Shown here piece by piece: positions 36,623 to 45,396 of a stretch of DNA of 64,000 nucleotides. Each line of letters begins with the position of its first letter. The first letter of the stretch is position 1. A program made the position numbers and the translations under genes. Under the pieces are notes generated by a model. It had not been told where the DNA came from. It made no database searches and worked only from the letters and a program-made list of their open reading frames with translations. Origin of the DNA: Stenocarpella maydis (lineage: Eukaryota > Ascomycota > Sordariomycetes > Diaporthales > Diaporthaceae); the NCBI GenBank assembly GCA_002270565.1, contig NQMI01000022.1:310001-374000 (forward strand). The letters run 5' to 3'.

Positions 36623-38227
36623 ATGTCTTCAACAACCTTGTTGGACAGGCTCCGCGAGCTGAGCGCAGTGGACTGCGACACGCTTGACAGCGAAGGTGAG
36701 CACACATTCTATGTTGAGAAAAGGCAGACTAGCCTATCAACCAACAACTGTCCGGGAATCCGACTAGCTTGCGGGGACCCGGCGTGACAGACACAGTTGA
36801 TATCAGTGGCGTGTTCGGCCTCTTAAATCTTGATCTTTTGGCTAATTTCTCGGCAGTCGCCAGGTCTCTGGGACCCTTTGTGGATTGTACATCTAATCAG
36901 GTATGTAATCTTCTATGCTACGTCAGCGTTACTTATTGGGCACCGGAATCCTGACATATGCTACGCCATGGTCGTTAATAGGCCATCGCCTTCTTCGAAC
37001 TCAGCAAGACTGATGCCAGTGGCGACCTCATCCACGAAAAGCTTATTAAAGACAGCATTCGAGATGCACATTGGATGTTGGCTAAGCAACCTGACGCAAC
37101 CTTGGAGGAGCTCGCGGTCGAGTTCAGCATGGTTCGGTTGGCACTTGACATTGTGCCAGGCCTGACGGGTTACTCCCATATCCAAACCAACCCACGATGG
37201 TCATATGATGTGCACAAGACCATCCTGAATGCGGAGAGTATGTCGAGGTTTACACATAACAAAGCTGACGGCCAGTGATCAGATGTGCTGAACAAGGTTT
37301 CCTAGGAGTTGTCTCTATGTTCAAGCACCTCGCGCCATCATACGATACAGAACGCGTCTGTATCAAAATTCCGGCAACTTTGGAAGGCCTCCAGGCTTGC
37401 CGCGAGCTTGAGAAACGCGGGATTCGTTGTTTGGCCACTACGATGTTTTGCATGGAACAGGCGGCACTGGCAGCTGCAGTCAACTGCACTTACATCGCGC
37501 CATATGTCAACGAATTGAAGGTTCATTTCGAGGATGGGTAAGTCTGAACTGAGTTGTGTACTCATGCTCGTGAATGAACAGCAAATTCGGCCAATGTCCA
37601 CCGGCATAGGCGGCTGCTTGTCTACTACACATTTGAACCAGGGCTGACAATATCGTCAAGCTACGTTGATCTCAACAAGGCATTCGCCTTCTGTGGCGTA
37701 GCACAGCACTACTATCGCAAGATCGGAGCAAGGACTAAAGTTCTTCCCGCGTCACTGACATCCATCGATGAAGTATTGATGCTTGCAGGCGTCGACCACA
37801 GTACGCAGCTCCTGAACACGATTGTAGCTCCCTCAGAACAAGGACCCCATTCTTGTAGTTTAGGTCTCAGAGCTTTGGACACATATTCGTCTTGTCTCTG
37901 CCACGTTCAGATGGACTTTCTGCCTTGTTTCCTTGAAAGCTAACTCTCAACGCTGCAGTCACCGTTTCTCCGCCTCTTCTCAAGCAATTATCCGAGACAC
38001 ATTGCGAGGACTATAATGGAGATGTAGGCTCAGTTCTGAAGGCGACAGAAAGCACAGGCGATGAAGACTATGCAGCAATAGTACAGGATGAGAGTGCTTG
38101 GAGGCTTGCGTTTACTCGTAGCGGTAAGGGTTCGAGCGAGGGCAAGATAATCCAGGCTATCAACATCTTCTATGAGATGCAGGTCAGCCTAGAGGAGATG
38201 TTCAAGAAGTTGGACACCACACCATGA
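36623..38227 (+). CDS. Transaldolase-family protein with fructose-6-phosphate-aldolase-like active site, 364 aa, six exons
   Basis: Predicted Schiff-base class I aldolase of the transaldolase/FSA fold. Exons are 36623-36695, 36857-36900, 36982-37237, 37276-37537, 37610-37800 and 37959-38227, all phases closing. The catalytic lysine is in VCIKIPATLEGLQA (about Lys155). The Asn of the TTNPS motif is kept as DCTSNQ (Asn38). At the transaldolase Glu96 position there is Gln (HIQTNPR, Gln107), and at SPFVGR there is APYVNE, so Ser176, Phe178 and Arg181 of E. coli TalB become Ala, Tyr and Glu. These are the FSA-type residues, or residues used in engineered TalB aldolases. A free-aldol reaction with dihydroxyacetone-like donors is therefore inferred. 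Late residues AGVDHITVSPPLL are family-typical. Confidence 0.85.
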
Positions 38228-39916
38228 TATGTGGGTTACTATGAGTGTCTACTTCCCAGACAGCCTACAACATTGGTTTATCTCGAGGGGTTTTGCTGGA
38301 CTCGCCCAGTTTTCTGCAGTCTATTTGGTTAGTCTAAGGCACAGGATACTCTATGATCAAAGGTGCAATACATTTAGTAACCAATACTTACCTTGGTAGT
38401 ACCATGGGATACAGAAGATGGTTCACAAATGAGTGGACACGTGCTCTGTTTGAGACCCAAGCATGTTTCAGTTACCCTCAGCCAGGTGATACTGAATTGC
38501 CTGTGGTTTCCCAACATCTAAATGCCTTTTCAAATGCCTTCCTTTGTGCATTGTACCAAAGATCAGTTATTCGCAGCCGCCAATGATGATTTAAGGCTAC
38601 TGTAAGCTGAGACGGGAACCTTCTCGAGAGTCGATTGTGACAAGCATTACTGGTACAGATGACAGGAGTGAGACACTGAAAATTCTTTAAAAGGCCTTGG
38701 GTACAGCTCCTTGGCATTAAATAAACAAAAAGTCTCAGAGTGGTGTGAGTTATGAGTTAGTAGACAGTACGGCATGCACGGGACAACGCCGCAATATACA
38801 TATGTACCACATGCATCCCGTCAGCAATTAGCATGAGAAGTTGACTGCCAAACTTATACCAGAGTCAATTACCGCGGCGATATCAGTGCCACCTAACAAG
38901 GAATATTCAAGGTCCAAACTTTTAATTTTGGATACTCGGTAGTGGTGGCTTCGCTTGAGCACTAGGTGGAGTCCCGACGGCGATGCAAAGTACGTTGATT
39001 TGAAGTAATATTTCCTGTTTTGAGCCCGTTCTCAATCTGAAGTCTTCAAAGGTGATTGGATTCATGATAAGTATGAAAGGGGTAGTCGTTTCGTATTGCT
39101 CAAGTGGCCCTGGTAGGAAGGCAGGGTTGGGGCGCCATTCCAGCCTTACAAAGGTGTACGTATACAGTTCGCCGTGGAAGAATGCTTGTCTCAAAACTTC
39201 ATGGCACCTACCAGACAGTCAGAGCTACTACTGTAAAAGGCAGATGGAAAAGCTTTCCTGCGGCTTCTGTTTGAGAGTTCGTGCAGAAGGTTCAGCGGCG
39301 GTTGAGCGAGTTGGAGCCAAGTCGGCAGCTTTAACCCCGTGCCTGCTTCTGGGAATTTCCAGCATCAAGGAGAGGTATATACTAACATATCAGTGGGTGG
39401 CATTGCAGATTCCTTCTCTTTTAAGGCCGGATCACTTCACTGCGGAGTAATGAACCCCCATTAAGGACGGCAAAATGTAGATGTCCGGCAAAACAGCTCT
39501 GGGGCTCACAAATAGCCTGAATACTTACCCTTGCCTAGAAATGCAGTCACCCTTTTGAGCACCACGGAGTAATATTATGTCTTTATAAATTCTGGCAGAA
39601 AAATACTGATCTTTGGCTGTTTTCTATAGCCCAGGTTTTCCATTTGGAGCGACCTGACGTTAGATTGAATTGTTTAGTACAGCTACGCGCCCAAACGGCG
39701 AGCGCACGTGCGCTGTTGATTTCTTTTGGTCGGATGTTGGAGTGCCGATCTATAAGAAGATGGCTAGAAGTTGTTAGGTAACATGACGCTCGTCGAGTTG
39801 CAGAACTGGGCTCCGATAAATGGGAAGGAGATTGTTAAATATGTCCTCGGCTGCCCGGGTCAAGATTGAGCACAACAGTGGGCCGGTTTCAACAGCCTTC
39901 CCAATTACTTTCAAGC
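38228..39916. other. 1.7-kb region without a supported gene; CE15 promoter at its right end
   Basis: A 90-codon minus-strand frame (39194-38922) reads smoothly and could be the last exon of an unknown spliced gene (acceptor GGTAG near 39210), but I could not build the upstream part. A CTATAAGA box at 39750 lies about 166 bp before the CE15 start codon. Confidence 0.4.
39749..39758 (+). promoter_or_regulatory. Possible TATA box of the CE15 gene
   Basis: TCTATAAGAA lies about 165 bp upstream of the CE15 ATG. Spacing is plausible for a fungal gene but this is position and sequence only. Confidence 0.35.
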
Positions 39917-41191
39917 ATGATGGCTTTCAAGAAATTGCTGAGCTCAGCTCTGCTGGCCGGTGCAGCACTGGCCTTGCCAGCTTCTGATACTATCGTCGGG
40001 CGCCAGTCAACATGTTCCGTCCCGTCGAGCGTTCCAACTGTGAACAACGGACAGCTTCCAGACCCTTTCATCTTTGCAGACGGAAAGAAGGTCACGACAA
40101 AGGCCGAATTTGACTGTCGGGCCCAAGAGATCAGTAAGATCATGCAGCAATATGAACTGGGTGACTACCCACCGCCGCCCGACTCAGTCAAGGGCAGATT
40201 CTCCGGTAACTCTGTCACGGTTGCGGTGACTGTTGGTGGGAAGTCCGTCAGCTACTCAGCATCCATTAAGAAGCCTTCTGGGAGTGGGCCTTTCCCTGCC
40301 ATCATCGCAATAGGCGGCTCCTCGATCCCCATTCCTGCCGGGGTGGCGACCATCACCTTCAACAATGACGACTTCGCCTCTCAGGCATCAAGCTCATCTC
40401 GTGGCCAGGGCAAGTTTTACACTCTTTTCGGTGCATCGCATAGTGCAGGAGCCCTCACGGCCTGGGCCTGGGGTGTCGACCGTCTTATCGATGCACTGGA
40501 GCAAGTGAACGCAACGTCTGGCATTGACCCCACGCGCCTTGGAGTTACGGGTTGCTCCCGGAACGGCAAGGGGGCGTTCATCGTCGGGGCCTTCGTCAAG
40601 CGCATTGCGCTTACTCTCCCACAGGAGTCTGGATCTGGTGGCGCCGCGGTAAGCACCGAACCTACTCCTGCGAGCACTTCAGGGCCGCTCTGCTTTCTTA
40701 TCCGTACCGCTAACTTGTGTCTGCAGAGCTGGCGTATCAGCGACCAACAAAAGAACGCCGGTGCCAACATTCAAACCGCAGGCCAGATCATTGGCGAGAA
40801 TGTCTGGTTCTCTACGCGCTTGAACACATATGCTCAGTCGACATCCACTATGCCTGAGGACCACCACTTCCTGGCAGCCATGACCGTTCCGAGGGGTCTG
40901 TTTGTGATTGAAAATGACATTGACTGGCTAGGCCCAGTCTCCACTACTGGGGCAATGAAGGCAGGAAGGGTCATCTACAAGGCGTATGGAGTGCCCACTA
41001 ACATGGGATTCTCTCTCGTCGGCGGCCACAATCACTGCCAGTTTCCCAGTTCGCAGCAGGCGGACCTGACGGCGTACATCAACTACTTCTTGCTGAAAAC
41101 TGGATCGGCCCCAGGAGAGATCGAAAAGAGCCCCAGCAATGTGGATATGTCGCAATGGACAAAGAACTGGGTGGTGCCTACTTTGACCTGA
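39917..41191 (+). CDS. Glucuronoyl methylesterase, carbohydrate esterase family 15, secreted, 398 aa
   Basis: Predicted secreted serine esterase that cuts the ester bond between lignin alcohols and 4-O-methylglucuronic acid of xylan. Exons 39917-40648 and 40727-41191. The signal peptide is MMAFKKLLSSALLAGAALAL. The nucleophile lies in GVTGCSRNGKGAF, the charge-relay and substrate region in LTLPQESGSGGAA and SWRISDQQ, and the catalytic His in GGHNHCQFPSS. No CBM1 cellulose-binding module is present, and the mature enzyme is catalytic domain only. The 78-bp intron (GTAAGC...CTGCAG) is a multiple of three without a stop, so the unspliced message also keeps the frame; I splice it because homologues run GGAA-C/S-WRISD without an insert. 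Start chosen at the ATG giving the signal peptide. Confidence 0.92.
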   Translation: MMAFKKLLSSALLAGAALALPASDTIVGRQSTCSVPSSVPTVNNGQLPDPFIFADGKKVTTKAEFDCRAQEISKIMQQYELGDYPPPPDSVKGRFSGNSVTVAVTVGGKSVSYSASIKKPSGSGPFPAIIAIGGSSIPIPAGVATITFNNDDFASQASSSSRGQGKFYTLFGASHSAGALTAWAWGVDRLIDALEQVNATSGIDPTRLGVTGCSRNGKGAFIVGAFVKRIALTLPQESGSGGAAVSTEPTPASTSGPLCFLIRTANLCLQSWRISDQQKNAGANIQTAGQIIGENVWFSTRLNTYAQSTSTMPEDHHFLAAMTVPRGLFVIENDIDWLGPVSTTGAMKAGRVIYKAYGVPTNMGFSLVGGHNHCQFPSSQQADLTAYINYFLLKTGSAPGEIEKSPSNVDMSQWTKNWVVPTLT

Positions 41192-41523
41192 GACCGTCGG
41201 GGAGAGAGAGGCAACATTGGAGTCGTACACATCGATTGCTGCAGTGGAGGAGACGGTGAATACCCTCTTCAGTTTCATGCCGTATTGGTCCCGGATGTCT
41301 CGCCACCTTAACGTCATTCAACACCTAAAATACATATAAATCACTATGAAGCTTTCTCCAACCCCATCTGGGTTGACAGCCAATGAGTGCATCCATAAAT
41401 TGTAATCGCGGCCTTGCATCCATCCCTTTGGCGAATACTAGAGCACCGTGACTTGCTACGCCCCCAGATTTCTGTCTTTAATCCAGAATACATCCATCAC
41501 GGACTAAATCGCTAGATAAATAC
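41192..41523. other. 3' flank of the CE15 gene
   Basis: About 330 bp without a gene. It contains the 3' untranslated region of the CE15 gene. Confidence 0.5.
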
Positions 41524-41964
41524 TGTAACGTCCCTGGCCCACTTTCGGCCCCCCTTTCCCACACAAACTCACACATTTCAAACAGTAATATTCAATTCAA
41601 ATAAAATCCTATAACCCTAACCCTAGACTTAAAGAATAGCATTTTAAAGGAATTATAAGAGAATAGTTTCTAAAAATAAAAATATAATATTATTATTCTT
41701 AAAATAGCTTTTAAATTTTATATATTTCGATTGTTAAGGATTCCTAATAAAATATATAGAAGCACTAACATTATAGCTATAGCTTATTTTCCTTAATATT
41801 GTATTATAGAATTTAGCTAGAATTTTCATTTTTTCAAAATAATACTATTTAATCTATATATTATTAAAATTTTAGATCTTTTCATTATAAAATTAACTTT
41901 TTATTAAGAGAAACGTAATATTAGTTTTTCTTACAGAAACTTTTCTTAAGAAAAATATAAAAGT
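41524..41964. repeat. AT-rich, probably RIP-mutated repeat remnant beside the solo LTR
   Basis: It begins with TGTAACGTCCCTGG, which resembles the start of fungal LTRs, has a telomere-like double hexamer near 41612, and from 41640 on is almost pure A/T with long TATAAT-like words. It ends where the solo copia LTR begins. Probably an older retroelement fragment; not classifiable. Confidence 0.4.
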
Positions 41965-42175
41965 TGTTGGCTGGGTCACGTATTGCAATACGATTGGGGG
42001 TTATGGTTAAAATTCTCTATCTAGGAGTAGTGGGTATAGTGGGCGTAGCCCGCCAGCTATCTCGGGCTTATATAGAGGGTAGTGGTTGCTGAGTAAGCAA
42101 CTACGTCCTTTGGCTACAGTATGGTGGCTGTAGCGCTAGCCCACCAGTGTGCTGTTGCACACTGCTATTGCCACA
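41965..42175 (-). mobile_element. Solo copia LTR, 211 bp
   Basis: Same 211-bp TG...CA sequence as the LTRs at 26369 and 33744, with all three copies differing only at a few transition positions (for example GTGGGTATAG for GTGGGTGTAG, CCTTTGG for CCTCTGG). No interior follows. The 5 bases before it (AAAGT) and after it (CCTCC) do not match, so the usual target duplication is absent. Most solo LTRs arise by recombination between the two LTRs of one element; the mismatch suggests recombination between different copies or later change. Confidence 0.9.
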
Positions 42176-44391
42176 CCTCCCATTATTCATTAAATAATAT
42201 GGGCACAGTTCAAGAGAGCCATCACGGGATCTGCTACAATTATGAAGCCTAGCGAAGTAATTTGGTTGACCCTTGTGGACAACTCAAAAAGCCCGGAAGC
42301 ACTGCCAATTGAGTTCATGTAAAGGGTCCGTCATCTGATAGAATCACATAATAGAATAATGAATATGAAATACAAGTTGAGGTTGAGGTCTCAAATTTCT
42401 GAATGGCTTCATTGTCGTCCAAGATGATTATCCCGAGCAACAGCGTCAACGCAAATGAAAAGTCGCCTCAGCACAGATTTTCATGGTCAAGATCGATGGC
42501 AAGTAGAAAATGCTTGCACACGAGAAGATATAGTTTTTGGTTTCTCTTAAAAGGACCAAGACCCGCGTCACCGAAGCTCCCCCACGCATCAATCCCCAAC
42601 AGGGTAAAAAAAGGAAAAAAGACATGAGACAGTCCCCATCTCTGACGCGTGTTTGGCACAAGCTCGTGCCCTGAACTTTAGGACTTGGAAATGAATTAGT
42701 CTTGTTGTTCAGACTCTCAAACACAGTTGCAATATGGTTAAAGGCAGCTTCAACAGCCTGAAAACATGTGAATGTTGGGACTCTGGTTATGGCTATGTTG
42801 TTTCCTTGCTACTTTGTATCATTGATGGACAGTGCAGTGCAAGAGTCGCGGTGCCGTCTTCCCATACGCCCGATGCGCGAAAGCTGGAAAGGTCAAACCT
42901 GTCAGCCCTAGTAGCCAGCCACAGCGTGAGCAGTTCCGCCACCAACACCAGCAACTGTACAATAAACAATCAGATCATCTGTCCTTGATTCGAGTCACCC
43001 ATCTCTGTTCCCATGCTACTGATCATATGTGTCTCGAAGTAAGTAGACAAAATGTGAACTAGTAATCCTGATCAACTTTCCCTGGTTTGCAAGCCCGCCC
43101 TGTTGCTTCTCAAGTGATCGCCACCCTATGTACGCCACATGTGCATGCAGCACTGCAGAGAACCGTTAACGCACAGCTGTCAGATGGAGAACCCCTGATT
43201 GAGTGGGATGCTGATTACAATCCAGGCCTGCAGACACCTCTCGCATGGCCCTCCGCCTAACGCAGGAGGGCCAGATAAGAAAGTTATTGTTTGTGATCTC
43301 CATCTGCCCCACCCGGCACACAGCAAGCTGTGAATTGCCAGGCAGCGTAGAGGACTTGTCGATACCAATCTATCCAGGCAGCTGAATGGCTGGTTCACAG
43401 AACTGACGCATTTACCTTGCGTATAGCTCTGATCAGGCCTCGTCTGCGGATGGGCAGGCACATTCGATGTACGGCCAAGTCCCTCTGCTTGAAACAAGTC
43501 TACGAGGTGGATGGCCTGCAGCAGAGGCTGAGGCCCGCAGAAGAGGCCCATAACCGCGGCCTACTAGTATGTACAGACACACCCAGGGCGTTAGCCATGA
43601 TCAGTTGGAGGAGGGCGCTTGCCCCTGAATGCCGAGATGACGTGAGGCCCTCTTCGTTGCATTAGAAGCTGCAGTCCACGGAAAGCTTCGGGAAGAGTTC
43701 AAGCTTGATGCACTCATGTGCAGCATGACGACCTCCTGTTAGCAGTGGCCTCCATGGCCCCCTGTCATGTTAGGCACCGCTCGGACAAGGAGCATGAGGC
43801 TCCGTTGTATTGTAGGATCAAAAACAACATGGGCAACTCGTTAGACAAACTGCGGTCACTTCTAATGTACAGCCAAATCACGAGCAACATCAAGAAAGTC
43901 CCTCCCTCGTTTGAGGCCACTAAGGCCGCAATACCCGTGCTGGCTGGTCGGCGCTTACAGTCTACTGGCCTCTACTTACCCCGAGCTTGAGGCCACAGCT
44001 GAAATCGCCAAAATACCTTCCCCCATGATCTCCTAGTACGGAAATCCACTCACACTGTTTGGCGGAACTTGCTGAGGAACCACGGCACCACATTCTGACT
44101 ACGCACCTCATTCATGGGTGAAAAATGGCCTCGGGCAGAGCAGACATTATAATAATGCCATGCGCAAGTCGAATTTCTCATTGCCTGTCTTTCCCAGCTA
44201 CTGCAACAACTTTCTCTGCAGTCTTCACTCGAGTTTTCTTGTTCGTTTTTTCGTTGAGAATACACCGTCTGTCTGCTCACCACCTGCTGTGGTCTGCGAG
44301 CAGTGGTAGCCTTCTCCCTCATCATCCTTGCAATAGTTGACATACGGCCAATGAGCATCTTGGTGAGTGGCTCAATGTTTTTGCAGTATTC
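42176..44391. other. 2.2-kb region without a supported gene
   Basis: Short frames only. Positions 43380-43990 on the plus strand read as several gene-like fragments interrupted by stops, so this could be an old pseudogene, but I recognise no family. The right end is the promoter of the zinc-finger gene. Confidence 0.4.
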
Positions 44392-45396
44392 ATGGCGATG
44401 TTTAGTTCTTTTCGTAAAAAAGAAAAGAAAAAATCCATCCTTGTTCGTTGCATGTTTGCGGGAACTGACCGTCCCTGCCACAGGACGCCTACGATACCCT
44501 TGTTGTCAGACAGCCACGCGCTACCAGCTACTCGGAAGTACCCGCCCCCACACTCTAGTGGAGGCATATCTTCCAGCGGCGAGCCGCGCACCCACTCGGG
44601 GGTGCCATCTCGTTGCCATTGTACTCACTGTCTCGAAGGATACGATACCGACAATCACGATTGTGCAAATTGCGACAATTGTCGGGCCTCTGCAGCCTTT
44701 GATTTTGCACAACTGCATCACGATCTAGATGCTTTGATGCAAGATGGCTTGAGCTTCTCGCCTCCTGCCCCTGCAAATCCTCCCTACCATTCGGGCCCGC
44801 CAGTGGGCCCTGCCGCTGGTGTTCCCGGTACTGAGCCGCCCGCCTTTGTTGACGCCGAAAGCTGGTGGTGGCCCATCAACAACTACACCTATTGGGACGA
44901 GTCCGGCAATCTGCTGGATAGCAGTTCAACGGCGTCCACCAGTCCGGGCGGGCTGCCGCATGATGCCAACGGCTCCAGCCAAGGAACGGTGGCTACTCTG
45001 AGTCCCGCATCATCACCGGTAGCCACCCCCGCATCGTCCTCGGAAACCTCCCTCGCATCGTCCTCGGACCTTTCGCCAGTGTCTGATGTGTCAGCACGAC
45101 CGTACAGATGCGCCTACTGCGACGGGCTTCAAGCATTCAAGCTGCCCAAGGACCTGAGACGGCACATCAAGTGCGTCCACCTCCGGGACAAGGCCTGGCA
45201 TTGCATCTGCCGCGCCAAACCAGTCCACCGCAAGGACAACCACAGACGCCATGTGAGGGATTGCATTCGACCTGCTGCCCGTCGTGAGTACAAGTGCGCC
45301 TGCAAATATGCGTCCGCGCATAAGCAGGAGTACTTGCATCATCTCGCGGTTTGCGCGTTCGGTGCTAGGACTCGAGGGAGACCTAGGACATCATAG
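44392..45396 (+). CDS. C2H2-type zinc-finger protein, 334 aa
   Basis: Probable nuclear DNA-binding protein. Single open frame from ATG 44392; an upstream exon replacing the Lys-rich first 20 residues is possible. About residues 80-95 form a Cys cluster (CHCTHCLEGYDTDNHDCANC) that may bind zinc, then FDFAQLHHDLDALMQDG, a Pro-rich part, and a Ser/Ala/Thr/Pro-rich linker (SPASSPVATPASSSETSLAS). Three zinc fingers end the protein: YRCAYC...LRRHIKCVH, WHCIC...NHRRHVRDC and YKCACK...YLHHLAVC; the last two end in Cys instead of a second His, a pattern seen in fungal C2H2/C2HC regulators. A tandem DNA repeat (GCATCGTCCTCGGA) encodes part of the linker. Target genes unknown. Confidence 0.75.
   Translation: MAMFSSFRKKEKKKSILVRCMFAGTDRPCHRTPTIPLLSDSHALPATRKYPPPHSSGGISSSGEPRTHSGVPSRCHCTHCLEGYDTDNHDCANCDNCRASAAFDFAQLHHDLDALMQDGLSFSPPAPANPPYHSGPPVGPAAGVPGTEPPAFVDAESWWWPINNYTYWDESGNLLDSSSTASTSPGGLPHDANGSSQGTVATLSPASSPVATPASSSETSLASSSDLSPVSDVSARPYRCAYCDGLQAFKLPKDLRRHIKCVHLRDKAWHCICRAKPVHRKDNHRRHVRDCIRPAARREYKCACKYASAHKQEYLHHLAVCAFGARTRGRPRTS

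Noticed and set aside
38922..39194. 90-codon minus-strand frame with a smooth sequence and a possible acceptor before it
   Set aside because: No family recognised and no consistent upstream exon could be joined.
43417..43990. Gene-like fragments in a 600-bp stretch
   Set aside because: Several stops and no recognisable family; mentioned only as a possible old pseudogene.
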